Numbered from the stretch's first letter, positions 45,181-55,770 are shown. The stretch: DNA of 64,000 nucleotides from Daejeonella sp. (GCF_017495225.1 NZ_JAFEIG010000007.1:124001-188000), one strand, 5' to 3'. Program-made: numbers and translations. The notes: generated by a model from the sequence alone, not told the origin.

Positions 45181-46665
45181 TTAGTTGTATCCTGGATTTT
45201 GTTTCAATCCTGAAATATCTACCTCTTGCTGAGGAATAGGGAATAATTCGTTTTTACCTACAGTAAAACCAGTAATTTTTGATGCCGCTTGTCCTGTTCT
45301 TACAAGATCAAAAAAGCGATCACCTTCCATAGCCAACTCTAGTCTTCTTTCATCCCAAATTGCTTGACGAAGAGCTGTTCCTGTGGCACTTATATCATGA
45401 AGATCATCTCCAAATGCACGTTTACGAACTCTATTCAAATATTCTTGAGCCTTTGAGTCGTTTGGTGTAGTTGCTCTATTATTTGCCTCAGCAGCCATAA
45501 GCAATACATCCGCATAACGAATTGTTCTAAAATTATTTAAATAATTAAGCTCCACTTGTCCGGAAGTTTCACCTACCCTTGGCATATACTTCTGACTGTA
45601 TAAGCCAGTATTTTTATAAGGTGCAACTTTATAAGTAATACCAAAGGAAGGATTTGCAGTCTTATAAGCTTCGATATCCAATATTGTTACCGCTTTTCTG
45701 GTATCGCCAGCAGCATAAGCATCAGCAAGGTTTTTAGTAGGTAGATTGGTACTCCAACCAGAAGAATACGGACTTGTACCGGTAAGGTTACGTATACCAC
45801 AAATCTGAACTGCTAAATTTCCTTGACCTCTTCCTGGATTAGACCAATCATAAAAAGGACTAGCATTAGAATATTGAATTTCAAAAACAGACTCAGGGCC
45901 ATTCTCGCCAGCCTGTAAGAAAATGTTGCCAAAGTTTGGTACAAGACTAAAAGGACCTTTTACCACATTTTCAAGCATTGTTGCAGCGGCATCAAATTTA
46001 CCTTGGTATAGCAATACCTTACCTAAAAGCGCTTGAGCGGCAAACTTAGTCGCTCTACCCTTTTCAACATTCACATTTGGAAGAACTGCAATTGCATTTG
46101 TTAAATCAAGCTCAATTTGCTTATAAACATCTGCTTTAGGTGCCCTTGAATATTTTTTTGAATCAGAAACCGAAAGTCTCTTATCAACAAACAAAGGCAC
46201 ATCGCCAAACATTCTAACTAATTCAAAATAATAGTATGCTCTTAAGAAATAAACCTGACCGTATAAAGCATCTTTACCTACAAAATTAAATTTGTCTTTA
46301 TTCTCGTGTAAATAATTAGCACGATTTATACCTTCATAACATGCTCTCCATGCTTCCGTAAGATTGGCATTGGTACTATTCGATTGATAATCATCAATTT
46401 GCTGAAAACCAATTTGATCAGTAGCATTTTCGCCACCAGAAACTGAATTATCTGATGCTATATCACCAATTACTGGATTAGCCCATAGCCATTGTAATGG
46501 AGAATAAGTACCAATAACCATTTTTTGGTAATCATCTTCATTTGTTAAGTAGGTGTCTGCTGTAATTTGAAAATCCTCTTTAGGATCATAATCAACAAAC
46601 TTTTCACATCCTGTTGCAATGCTTACAACTAGGAATAAACTGATGAAATATTTATAATTTTTCAT
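45181..46665 (-). CDS. SusD/RagB-family surface glycan-binding lipoprotein
   Basis: A 494-residue lipoprotein (IATGCEK, residue ~20) with SusD features: TAWRACYEGINRANYLHEN-like helix (LTEAWRACYEGINRANYL), the TPR-like region and the C-terminal motifs EYLNRVRKRA, IWDERRLELAMEGDRFFDLVR and FPIPQQEVD. It pairs with the SusC channel 18 bases upstream and caps it on the outer surface. Ligand is probably beta-glucan, from the GH16/GH3 genes downstream. Confidence 0.95.
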   Translation of the reverse strand: MKNYKYFISLFLVVSIATGCEKFVDYDPKEDFQITADTYLTNEDDYQKMVIGTYSPLQWLWANPVIGDIASDNSVSGGENATDQIGFQQIDDYQSNSTNANLTEAWRACYEGINRANYLHENKDKFNFVGKDALYGQVYFLRAYYYFELVRMFGDVPLFVDKRLSVSDSKKYSRAPKADVYKQIELDLTNAIAVLPNVNVEKGRATKFAAQALLGKVLLYQGKFDAAATMLENVVKGPFSLVPNFGNIFLQAGENGPESVFEIQYSNASPFYDWSNPGRGQGNLAVQICGIRNLTGTSPYSSGWSTNLPTKNLADAYAAGDTRKAVTILDIEAYKTANPSFGITYKVAPYKNTGLYSQKYMPRVGETSGQVELNYLNNFRTIRYADVLLMAAEANNRATTPNDSKAQEYLNRVRKRAFGDDLHDISATGTALRQAIWDERRLELAMEGDRFFDLVRTGQAASKITGFTVGKNELFPIPQQEVDISGLKQNPGYN

Positions 46666-46683
46666 TTGAACGCTCTTTTAAGA

Positions 46684-49600
46684 TTAAAATTTAACATCTA
46701 CACCCATTGACCAAGTTCTGGCTTGTGGATAGGAACCTCTATCGATACCTGTATCAAAAATTCCACCCGATATTTCAGGATCATAACCAGAATATTTAGT
46801 GAAAGTGAAGGCATTCTTAACTTGAGAATAAATTCTGATTTTGCTGAACGACTTATTTTTAAATAGTGAAGCAGGAAGAGTATATCCTAATTGGAAATCC
46901 TTAATTTTTATAAAAGAACCATCCTCAACATAACGATCAGAAGCTCTTGTATTATTATTAGCATCGGTAAATGTATACCTTGGATTTCTAGCATCATTCG
47001 TACTTCCTTCACCAGTCCATCTAGCCAATACACCTCTGAATTTATTAGTCATAGCTAAATTACGTTCGTAAGCTCTGTAGATATCATTACCTATTGAAGC
47101 ATATACAAAACTATTTAAATCGAAGTTTTTGTAGTTAAGTGAAAGTCCCCAGCCTAATGTAAAATCAGGGAATGGATCACCAATTTTAATACGGTCGTCT
47201 CCATCAATTTTGTTATCACCGTTTATATCGGCATAACGAATATCACCTGGTTTAGCACCTGGCTGACTTGCAGAGGCTGCAATTTCAGCTGGATTTTGGA
47301 ATAGGCCATTTGTTTTATAACCGTAAAAGTATCCTGGAGTTTCGCCAGCTTCAAATCTAGTAACACTCTGATTAGGAATACCATAATTTCCACCAGTAAT
47401 TAAGCCATTATTAGTTTCAGTTACTAAGTTTTTAGCTGTTGTAAAAGTAAAATTAGTGCTAAAATTTAAATTACGATTTACTTTATCAGCGAAACCAAGA
47501 CTAAAGTCGAAACCAGAAGTTTCTGTTGTTCCAATATTAGCTGTTGGAGATTGTGCTGTACCAAGGTATAATGAAAGCGATGGGGTAAATAATAAACCAC
47601 TGATATTCTTCTCAAAATAATCTGCTGAGAAGGAGAACTTATTTTTGTAGAAAGTCATATCAAAACCAGCATTTAACTGCTTTTGTTTTTCCCAAGCAAG
47701 CTCATCATTTTTAAATGAAGCAATAGTAGCACCAATAGAAGTATTGTTATTACCAAAAGTATAACCCGAATTTTGTCCCAAACCGTATGCATAAACAAGT
47801 GTTGAGATTTTCTGGTATTGCGGATTAACATTCTCATTTCCAGTAATACCATAACTACCTCTAATTTTAAAGTAGTTAATGAAGTCTAAGTTAAAGAAGT
47901 CTTCATTTGATACAACCCAGCCTAATGAACCAGCATAGAAGTTAGCAAACTTATTATTTGCACCAAAGGCGTAAGATCCATCTCTACGAGCAGAGAAGGA
48001 AGCCAAATACTTATCTTTATAATCGTAATTAATTCTGCTGAAGTAAGAAAGATTTCTTCTCTCGTATTGGAAAGATCCTACATCAATACCAGAAGTTGGA
48101 GCGATACCTGTTGCAGAAGAAATATCTGCAAATTCCCATGAATTAAAAGGAACATCCTGTCTCGAGCCATTTATAGCATTACCAGTTATTTTTGCCAATG
48201 AGAAACCAAGAATCGCATCAAAAGTATGGTCTTCATTTAATACTAAGCTGTAGTTTCCAAATGTTTCAAAAGTATTGTTGAAATAAGTATTTTTATATTC
48301 CGAAACGTTATTGTGAGCACCAGTTTTTGCAGAACCATCTGCATTTAAAGTTGAGTTAATGTGACCCGATCCATAAAAAGATAGAGGAGTAAAGGACTTA
48401 CCAGTAACATCAACATTTGTGTATCCGTAGCGAGAAGTAAGTTTCAAATTCTTTAATAAATCATACTGTAATTCTAATTTACCGTATAATTTATTTGTAT
48501 TAGACTCATTGTGAGTATCATCTAATTGAGTAAGCGGATTAAATATTTCCGATAAGATATTAGTACTTACAGCATATTTACCATAAGTATTAGGTACATT
48601 ATTTAGAATCGGAGTGGTTGGATCGAAGTTTAGTGCATTAGAAATAACGCTATTAATACCATTTTCGGCAACATTAGCACCTTTAATATTCACAAAGCTA
48701 GTATTAGCTAAGAATTTCAATTTTGGAGATAAGTTGAAAGTAAGGTTAGCAGTACCATTTGCACGGTTGAAGAAAGACTTTTCACCACCACCAACAATAC
48801 CATCCTGGCCTAAGTAACCACCAGAAATAAAATAACTCATTTTATCGCTGCCACCCTTAGCATTTAAAGTATGCGTCTGCATTCCAGCCATATGGAAAAT
48901 CTCATTTTGCCAGTTTGTACCTACACCCAATTTAGAGAGATCAGAAAAAATTAAGTTACCACCAGAAGTTAAGCTTCCTTCGTTAATAATTGCAGCATAT
49001 TCAGTCGCGTTTAAAACACCAATTGTGTTAAGCACTTCTTGAACACCGTAATTACTATTTAAAGCATATTCTGTTGGTTGATTTTTTCTACCACTCTTGG
49101 TAGTAACTACAATTACACCATTTCCACCTTTCACACCATAAATTGCGGTGGTAGCTGCATCCTTCAATACGTTTATTGATTCAATATCAGCAGCATTAAT
49201 TGAATTTAAATCATCCATACTTTGAATTGATCCATCAACTACTACTACAGGATCAGTCCCAGTGTATGAAGGAATACCTCTAATAAGCACTGTTGGCTTA
49301 GAGCCTGGAGAACCATTAGAAATTACAGTAACCCCTGAAGCACGACCTTGCAAAGCATCCTCTGCACGTACAGGTCTTAATTTTTCAATGTCAGCTGCCT
49401 TTACAGTTGAGATAGCTCCAGAAATTTTAGTAATCTTCTGAACGCCATAACCTACAACTACTACTTCATCCATTGCAGTTAATGAACCTTCAAGTTCGAT
49501 AGTAATTGCATCGGCATTGTTAACCTGATAACGAAAAGGATTCATTCCCGTAAAGCTTACTAGCAATGTAGCTCCCTTTTGAACGGAAATTTTAAAATTT

Positions 49601-49782
49601 CCCTGAGCATCAGTTACTGTAGCAGTAGATGCTCCTATTACAGATACCGTAGCACCTGGTAGGGTTTCTTTGGTGGTTTTGTCTTTTACAATACCTGAAA
49701 CACTTAGCGTTTGAGCTATTGTTTGTTGGTATAACGCAACCAAAAACAAAACTGTGAAGACTAATTTGATTTTAAATTTCAT
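46684..49782 (-). CDS. SusC/RagA-family TonB-dependent outer-membrane transporter
   Basis: A 1032-residue protein: signal peptide (~1-23), carboxypeptidase-like domain (~25-105; TTKETLPGATVSVIG), plug (~115-230) and 22-strand barrel ending WSMGVDVKF. The SusC signature VVVVDGSIQSMDDLNSI is present. It imports oligosaccharides captured by SusD. It leads the PUL operon, diverging from the Y_Y_Y regulator gene. Upstream there are two copies of a 16-base repeat (see repeats). Confidence 0.95.
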   Translation of the reverse strand: MKFKIKLVFTVLFLVALYQQTIAQTLSVSGIVKDKTTKETLPGATVSVIGASTATVTDAQGNFKISVQKGATLLVSFTGMNPFRYQVNNADAITIELEGSLTAMDEVVVVGYGVQKITKISGAISTVKAADIEKLRPVRAEDALQGRASGVTVISNGSPGSKPTVLIRGIPSYTGTDPVVVVDGSIQSMDDLNSINAADIESINVLKDAATTAIYGVKGGNGVIVVTTKSGRKNQPTEYALNSNYGVQEVLNTIGVLNATEYAAIINEGSLTSGGNLIFSDLSKLGVGTNWQNEIFHMAGMQTHTLNAKGGSDKMSYFISGGYLGQDGIVGGGEKSFFNRANGTANLTFNLSPKLKFLANTSFVNIKGANVAENGINSVISNALNFDPTTPILNNVPNTYGKYAVSTNILSEIFNPLTQLDDTHNESNTNKLYGKLELQYDLLKNLKLTSRYGYTNVDVTGKSFTPLSFYGSGHINSTLNADGSAKTGAHNNVSEYKNTYFNNTFETFGNYSLVLNEDHTFDAILGFSLAKITGNAINGSRQDVPFNSWEFADISSATGIAPTSGIDVGSFQYERRNLSYFSRINYDYKDKYLASFSARRDGSYAFGANNKFANFYAGSLGWVVSNEDFFNLDFINYFKIRGSYGITGNENVNPQYQKISTLVYAYGLGQNSGYTFGNNNTSIGATIASFKNDELAWEKQKQLNAGFDMTFYKNKFSFSADYFEKNISGLLFTPSLSLYLGTAQSPTANIGTTETSGFDFSLGFADKVNRNLNFSTNFTFTTAKNLVTETNNGLITGGNYGIPNQSVTRFEAGETPGYFYGYKTNGLFQNPAEIAASASQPGAKPGDIRYADINGDNKIDGDDRIKIGDPFPDFTLGWGLSLNYKNFDLNSFVYASIGNDIYRAYERNLAMTNKFRGVLARWTGEGSTNDARNPRYTFTDANNNTRASDRYVEDGSFIKIKDFQLGYTLPASLFKNKSFSKIRIYSQVKNAFTFTKYSGYDPEISGGIFDTGIDRGSYPQARTWSMGVDVKF

Positions 49783-49846
49783 ACAGAAATTGAGTTTAGT
49801 AAATAATAATTGTTCTTTAAATTTTAAATTCTTTATAATTGGAGCA

Positions 49847-49854
49847 TAAAGGTG
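49847..49854 (-). promoter_or_regulatory. Possible -7 box of the susC promoter
   Basis: On the minus strand CACCTTTA resembles TAnnTTTG at four of six informative positions. It would place the start near 49842, with the direct repeats upstream at about -57 and -111. Confidence 0.35.
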
Positions 49855-49891
49855 CGGTTAAGCAATACAACAATCAAAAAAATAACTACTT

Positions 49892-49907
49892 CAATACTAC
49901 ATCATAA
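49892..49907. repeat. Direct repeat copy 1 in the susC/regulator promoter region
   Basis: CAATACTACATCATAA. An identical copy lies 54 bp away at 49946-49961. It is a likely binding site for the adjacent regulator. Confidence 0.75.
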
Positions 49908-49945
49908 TGCAGAATTGAATCAATTATGCGATATTTAAAATACAA

Positions 49946-49961
49946 CAATACTACATCATAA
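49946..49961. repeat. Direct repeat copy 2 in the susC/regulator promoter region
   Basis: CAATACTACATCATAA, exact copy of 49892-49907, same orientation, spaced about five helical turns. It lies 42 bases before the regulator gene and could also affect that gene. Confidence 0.75.
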
Positions 49962-50002
49962 ATTTTGAGAAAACGCCCACAATAGCTTTAATTTATATAT
50001 TC

Positions 50003-52873
50003 ATGAGAAAATTATTATTGTTATTATTAATTCCCTTTCAGTTGTTTGGACAGAATACCATCGGACTTCCGGATGTAATCAACTACGACAAGCAACAATA
50101 CAATGCCGGTTTACAGAATTGGGACATCAAACAAGATAAAAATGGGATCATTTATGTGGCAAATAATGAAGGTTTACTCACCTTTGATGGTAAGTATTGG
50201 AATTTATTCCCATTACCTAATAAAACCATTGTTCGATCTATTGAAATCGGCTTAGACAATAAAATTTACGTTGGTGGGCAGGATGAAATTGGATATTTTG
50301 CTCCAACAGCTAACGGAAGGTTATCTTATCATTCATATACCTCATTAATAGATGAGAAAAACAGATCATTTGGCGATGTATGGGATATTGTACGAATCAA
50401 TCAAAATATATTTTTCCGCACTTCAAACAAGATTTTCAAGTTAATTAATGGCAAAATAGCTAGTTATAAAGCTTTGAGTGAGTGGAATTTTATGGCAGCG
50501 TCTGAGGGCACTTTATACGCTCATGATTTTAAAAGCGGATTAAATAAGTTTGAAAATGATACGTGGGTTCCTATACTACGACAGGAGGAACTTCCTAAAA
50601 ACGACCCTATTACAGGTATTTTGCCTATTCAAAACAAACAATCAATTGTAACTACATTAAAAAACGGCTTGTTTTTACTCAATAATGAAGGTTTAAGCAA
50701 AATAAAAACTGCTAATCAGAAAATTTTTGAAAATGAAAGAATCTATTCTGCTACATCTATAAATAAAAATTGGATTGCAATAGCTACAAGCAATGGAGGG
50801 GTTTATATCATTGATTCGCGAGGTAATACTATTCAACGTTTTTCAAAGATTGAAGGGCTTCAGAATAATAATGTTTTAAGTATTTTCTTAGATCAGCAGC
50901 AAAATTTATGGCTAGGATTAGATAATGGCATCGATTTCATAGCTTATAATAGTCCCATAAAACAACTAAATCCTATACTTCAAGATGGTTCAGGATATGC
51001 CGCCATGCTATTTGACAACCAGCTGTTTTTAGGCACTTCAAATGGACTTTTTAGCGTTACCTTACAAAACACCAAGGATTTAAGTTTTAGTAAAGGCGAT
51101 TTCAGGGCGGTTGAAAACTCAAAGGGACAAACATGGGGGCTTTCAAGAATCAATAAAGATTTGCTCCTAGGGCATCATGAAGGCGCTTTTTTAGTTAAAA
51201 ACAATAAATTAGAGCAAATATCCAATCTTAGAGGCTATTGGAACTTCTTACCCTTAACTGATGCATTCGGGAAATCACAAATGGTAGCAGGCACCTATGA
51301 TGGTTTAGTGATTTTCGATTCAAACAAGCAAAAATTCATCCCTAAACAGAAAATACCCAACTTTACTGAGTCATCACGATTTCTTGCTATCGATAATGAC
51401 GGTTTTCTATGGGTTTCGCATCCATATCATGGCGTTTATAAAATCAAGCAATCGAACACTAACAATTATTCCATTTATACCTTTACCCAAAAAAACGGTT
51501 TACCCTCAAACGTAAATAATCACGTTTATAAGATTAAAAACGAAGTATTAGTTGCAACAGAAAAGGGAGTTTATAGCTATAACAAAAGCAAGAATTTATT
51601 TGAGGTATCAGAATATTATCAAAAACTACTTGGCGACGCAAGTTTGCGTTATATGAAAGAAGACGCAAGTGGGAATATTTGGTTTATCAGAGAAAAAACA
51701 TTGGGTGTAATAGACTATACCAGTGAAAACCCGAAGGTAATTTACCTGCCTGAATTAAATAACAAAATGCTGAGTGGGTTTGAATTTATTTATCCCATCA
51801 ATCAAAATAATATCTTAATTGGTGGCGAAAAGGGCTTTTTCAACATAAATTATGAAAAATACAAACAATCCATTCCAAAATTGAAAGTCCAGGTAAGATC
51901 CATCAAAATCAACAATCAAAGCGATAGCCTTCTTTTTGGTGGATTTTACAATACGAGTCAAAAGGAACAAATTATACCAGAAATAACAAGCGATTGGAAT
52001 ACAATTCAAGTGGAATTTTCATCACCATTATTCGGATTCCAATCGAACATAGAATATAGCTACCGATTAAAAAAATTCGATAGAAACTGGTCGGAATGGT
52101 CGAAAAGAACAGAAAAAGAATATACCAACTTACCCTTTGGAGATTATGTTTTTGAAGTTAAAGCGAGGAATAATTTAGGAAATGAATCGGAAGTAAGTAG
52201 TTATTCGTTCAAAGTTCTTCCTCCTTGGTATTTGTCAGTTTGGGCAAAAACTTTCTATTTCGGAATTATTGTGGGATTAATTTATGTGGTTTATATATGG
52301 CAGGAGCGTAGATTACAAAAACAACAAGAAAAACATCAAAAAGAGCAAGCCAAACTATCCTATATCCATGAGCTAGAGTTAAGTCGCACAGAAGGTGAAT
52401 TAGCGCTATTAAGAAATGAGAAACTAGAGGTAGAAATTAATTTAATGAATTCCGAATTGGCTTCATCCGCTATGCATCTTGTGAAAAAAGCCGAACTTCT
52501 GAGTAAAACTAAAGAAGAGCTCAATAAGGTAATTAAAGTAATTGATCATCCAGAAGCCATTTCTGAGCTAAAGAAAATGGTTAAAACATATAATGAGGAT
52601 GATCGCATGGACCAAGAATGGAAAAACTTCACTAAACATTTTGATAAAGTCCACAGTGATTTTCTAAATATAATTAAGGAAAGACACCCCAATATCACAT
52701 CCAATGAGCTTAAATTATGTGCTTATTTACGCATGAATTTAAGCACTAAAGAAATTGCACAATTTGCAAATATTTCAGTTAGAGGAGTAGAAATAGGACG
52801 GTATCGATTACGCAAAAAATTACAAATACCTACAGAAATTAGTTTGTTCGACTACTTGATTGGGATAGGTTAA
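50003..52873 (+). CDS. Membrane-bound Y_Y_Y/LuxR-type PUL regulator
   Basis: A 956-residue protein: signal peptide (1-16), a periplasmic two-component-regulator-type beta-propeller (~25-640), a Y_Y_Y domain (~650-740, ending FEVKARNNLGNESEVSSYSFKV), one transmembrane helix (~748-770), a long coiled coil, and a C-terminal LuxR-like helix-turn-helix (~897-950: NELKLCAYLRMNLSTKEIAQ...RGVEIGRYRLRKKL). There is no histidine kinase or receiver domain, so it is a one-component sensor. It diverges from susC and probably senses a glucan oligosaccharide to activate the PUL. Confidence 0.86.
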   Translation: MRKLLLLLLIPFQLFGQNTIGLPDVINYDKQQYNAGLQNWDIKQDKNGIIYVANNEGLLTFDGKYWNLFPLPNKTIVRSIEIGLDNKIYVGGQDEIGYFAPTANGRLSYHSYTSLIDEKNRSFGDVWDIVRINQNIFFRTSNKIFKLINGKIASYKALSEWNFMAASEGTLYAHDFKSGLNKFENDTWVPILRQEELPKNDPITGILPIQNKQSIVTTLKNGLFLLNNEGLSKIKTANQKIFENERIYSATSINKNWIAIATSNGGVYIIDSRGNTIQRFSKIEGLQNNNVLSIFLDQQQNLWLGLDNGIDFIAYNSPIKQLNPILQDGSGYAAMLFDNQLFLGTSNGLFSVTLQNTKDLSFSKGDFRAVENSKGQTWGLSRINKDLLLGHHEGAFLVKNNKLEQISNLRGYWNFLPLTDAFGKSQMVAGTYDGLVIFDSNKQKFIPKQKIPNFTESSRFLAIDNDGFLWVSHPYHGVYKIKQSNTNNYSIYTFTQKNGLPSNVNNHVYKIKNEVLVATEKGVYSYNKSKNLFEVSEYYQKLLGDASLRYMKEDASGNIWFIREKTLGVIDYTSENPKVIYLPELNNKMLSGFEFIYPINQNNILIGGEKGFFNINYEKYKQSIPKLKVQVRSIKINNQSDSLLFGGFYNTSQKEQIIPEITSDWNTIQVEFSSPLFGFQSNIEYSYRLKKFDRNWSEWSKRTEKEYTNLPFGDYVFEVKARNNLGNESEVSSYSFKVLPPWYLSVWAKTFYFGIIVGLIYVVYIWQERRLQKQQEKHQKEQAKLSYIHELELSRTEGELALLRNEKLEVEINLMNSELASSAMHLVKKAELLSKTKEELNKVIKVIDHPEAISELKKMVKTYNEDDRMDQEWKNFTKHFDKVHSDFLNIIKERHPNITSNELKLCAYLRMNLSTKEIAQFANISVRGVEIGRYRLRKKLQIPTEISLFDYLIGIG

Positions 52874-52900
52874 TTAATAGCTTTGAGGAATAAAAATTAA

Positions 52901-53612
52901 ATGAACTTTCTAGAAGCTAAATGGGAGAATCTGATTATGGCAAATTATGCTGTAGAACCGGATGTGCTGATTCCATACCTACCAAAAGGAGTCGAATTAG
53001 ACCCCTTTGAAGGTAAATTCTATGTGAGTTTAGTAGGTTTTATGTTCAATAAAACCAAGATATTTAAAATACCTATCCCCTATTTGGGTTCGTTTGAAGA
53101 AATAAATCTGAGGTTTTATGTAGTCAGGAAGCAGGAAGGCAGAACAAAAAGAGGAGTAGTTTTCATCAATGAAACAGTTCCTTATGCACCCGTTGCATGG
53201 ATGGCCAATTACCTTTATAAAGAACATTATACGGCTGTGAAAACAAAACATGATTGGCAAATTACTGAAGGCCTAAAAAAAAATAGATTATGCTTGGAAA
53301 AAGGATAAAAAATGGAATAATATCCTTGTAAATGCACATAATCAAGGCAATGAAATGAAAGCTGGTAGTGTGGAAGCTTTCATATTTGAGCATTATTTCG
53401 GTTATACTCGAGTAAATGAGCATAAAACATTGGAATATAGAATTAATCACCCAAGCTGGAAAGTGAATCAGGTAATTGACTATAAAATTGGCTGTGATTT
53501 TGAAAAAATGTACGGTTCTAATTTTAAATTTTTAAATGGCATGCAGCCAGACCATGTAATACTTGCTGAGGGTTCGGATGTTTCTGTAAAGTGGAAACGA
53601 ATTTCAATTTAA
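52901..53612 (+). pseudogene. DUF2071 (YqjF-like) gene with a frameshift in an A9 run
   Basis: Residues 1-135 (52901-53308) and the rest (53355-53612) are two halves of one ~236-residue DUF2071 protein in different frames. The first half has LPKGVELDPFEGKFYVSLVGFMF; the second has AGSVEAFIFEHYFGYTRVNEHKTLEY (in part). Reading frames join at the A9 run 53275-53283: removing one A gives LKKIDYAWKKDKKWNN through to the second half. So a single base insertion, either a sequencing error or a true or phase-variable mutation. Function unknown. It begins 27 bases after the regulator gene. Confidence 0.8.
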
Positions 53613-53628
53613 ACATTAATTTATCGAT

Positions 53629-55704
53629 ATGAAATTTATCATTAGCCTATTTTTAACTGCATTTTGCACTTCGCTATTTGCCCAAGAAGTTCAAAAACCT
53701 ATAATTAATGTCAATAAAATTAGCATTGCGCGCGATAATTACGGCGTGCCACACATATTTGCACCTACAGACCCTGAAGTGGCCTATGGCTTAGCTTGGG
53801 CTCATTCGGAAGATGATTTTAAAACAATTCAAACCTTAATTTTAACAGGGCAGGGTAAGCTGAGCACTTACTTGGGTAAAAGTGGTGCACCCGTTGACTA
53901 TGTATTTGGCTTATTAGATACCAAAACTACAGTGCAGCAGCAAATAAAATCTATGGACCCCAAATTTATACAATTGGTTCAGGGTTATCTCATGGGACTA
54001 GAAGCCTATGCAAAAGCACATCCAAATGAAGTTTTAAATAAAAACGTATTTCCCATAGCAATAGAAGATTATATTGCCACAACCATGTTTTCTGTTGCAG
54101 TTTTTTGCGGTGTAGATAAAACATTACCCAAAATACTCAATGGATCTATTGCTAACTTGCCAGGCTTTACCGGCGAAGGGAGCAATGCATTTGCAATTAG
54201 TGCTTCAAAATCAGCTACAGGTGAGCCCATGTTGGTCATTAATGCACATCAACCCATTGAGGGCGCTACGGCCTTTTATGAAGCGCATGTTCAAAGTGAT
54301 GAAGGTTGGAATATCTTAGGGGGACTATTCCCAGGGGGGCCACTCATTTTTCACGGGGTCACTCCTAATTTAGCTTGGGCGCATACCGTAAATTTTCAAG
54401 ATAAAATTGATGTGTTTCAATTGCAAACCGATAAAAAACGTCCTGGGCAATACCTTGTGGATGGAGAATGGTTGACTTTAGAGAAGAAAAGAATCAAGCT
54501 TTCCATCAAAGGAATTCCATTTCCCATTTACAAATCAGCCTATAAATCAATTTACGGACCAACAGTTAAAAGTCCTAATGGACAGTTTTTCTCACTGCGA
54601 CTTCCAGCATTGATGGATGCCGGTGCTCTTCAGCAATGGTACGCCATGAATCGTTCTACTAATTTAAAAGAGTTTAAAGAGGCCCTTGAACAAAACCATT
54701 TGGCCATGTTCAATATTATGTATGCCGATAAGGAAGACAATATATTCTATATCTCTAATGGGAAAATGCCCTACCGTAATCCGGATAAAAGATACGATTG
54801 GAGTACAACATTGCCTGGAAATACACGTGCAACTCTGTGGGACAAATTCAAGCCATTGAGCGAATTACCACAACAATTGAACCCAAAAAGTGGATACTTA
54901 TTTAATACAAATCATTCCCCTTTTCTGGCTACATCCGAAAATGAAAACCTGAAAGCCACCTCTTATGACAAAAATGATGGATATGAAACCTATCATAATA
55001 ATCGGAGTCAGCGGGCAAAAGAATTAATTGAAACTTATGATAAAATTAGTTGGGATGATTTAAAGCGAATAAAATTTGACCGTCAATTGCCCACTAAAAT
55101 ATTATACCCTTATGGCTTTTATTCAGATGCGTTTTTTGAGGTTGATGAATCTAAATACCCGAAATTAGAGCCCCTAATTAAAGAATTAAAAGCTTGGGAT
55201 CACAATACAAACCCAGAAAGTAAGGGCGCTTTAATTTATAATTTAGCTTACTATCAAATTTCAAACACGATGAACGAGCGTCCACAAGATACGCTTAGCA
55301 ATGAAGGTGCGGTAGAAGTCTATGAGTTTATCCATAAACATTTGATGAAAAATTTTGGGACTCTAAATGTAAGTTTGGGAGATTTTCAACGATTACAAAG
55401 AGGAAAAGAAGATTGGCCACAAGGAGGTATGCCAGACGTGTTAGCCGCAGTAATGACCAAGCCTTATGTGGATGGCAAACGCAGCATGACTAGCGGAGAT
55501 GCCTATATTGGCTTTGTGAAATTCCCGAAAGGTGGTGGTTTACCATTAATTGAGACTGTAAACACGTTCGGAGCAAGCTCTGATCCAAATTCAAAGCATT
55601 TTTCTGATCAAAGAGAGCTGTACCAATCTCAAAAAACAAAAAGAATGACCCTTGATAAGGCAGAAATATTAAAGAATGCACAAAAAGTTTATCAACCTAA
55701 ATAA
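53629..55704 (+). CDS. Penicillin acylase-family Ntn hydrolase
   Basis: A 691-residue exported hydrolase with signal peptide (1-18). The proposed autocatalytic cleavage and catalytic serine is S185 in GEGSNAFAIS; upstream residues are the alpha chain, downstream the beta chain. AHQPIEGATAFYEAHV and GLFPGGPLIFHGVTPNLAWAHT are family blocks. Members cleave amides such as penicillin or acyl-homoserine lactones, with aculeacin-acylase-like forms. The substrate here is unknown; quorum-signal or antibiotic cleavage in the periplasm is possible. Confidence 0.9.
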   Translation: MKFIISLFLTAFCTSLFAQEVQKPIINVNKISIARDNYGVPHIFAPTDPEVAYGLAWAHSEDDFKTIQTLILTGQGKLSTYLGKSGAPVDYVFGLLDTKTTVQQQIKSMDPKFIQLVQGYLMGLEAYAKAHPNEVLNKNVFPIAIEDYIATTMFSVAVFCGVDKTLPKILNGSIANLPGFTGEGSNAFAISASKSATGEPMLVINAHQPIEGATAFYEAHVQSDEGWNILGGLFPGGPLIFHGVTPNLAWAHTVNFQDKIDVFQLQTDKKRPGQYLVDGEWLTLEKKRIKLSIKGIPFPIYKSAYKSIYGPTVKSPNGQFFSLRLPALMDAGALQQWYAMNRSTNLKEFKEALEQNHLAMFNIMYADKEDNIFYISNGKMPYRNPDKRYDWSTTLPGNTRATLWDKFKPLSELPQQLNPKSGYLFNTNHSPFLATSENENLKATSYDKNDGYETYHNNRSQRAKELIETYDKISWDDLKRIKFDRQLPTKILYPYGFYSDAFFEVDESKYPKLEPLIKELKAWDHNTNPESKGALIYNLAYYQISNTMNERPQDTLSNEGAVEVYEFIHKHLMKNFGTLNVSLGDFQRLQRGKEDWPQGGMPDVLAAVMTKPYVDGKRSMTSGDAYIGFVKFPKGGGLPLIETVNTFGASSDPNSKHFSDQRELYQSQKTKRMTLDKAEILKNAQKVYQPK

Positions 55705-55770
55705 ATACTTTGATTCATTTTTTATGATTATAAACTGGAAATACTAGCTGGAAAATTTAGGCTCGGAAAA

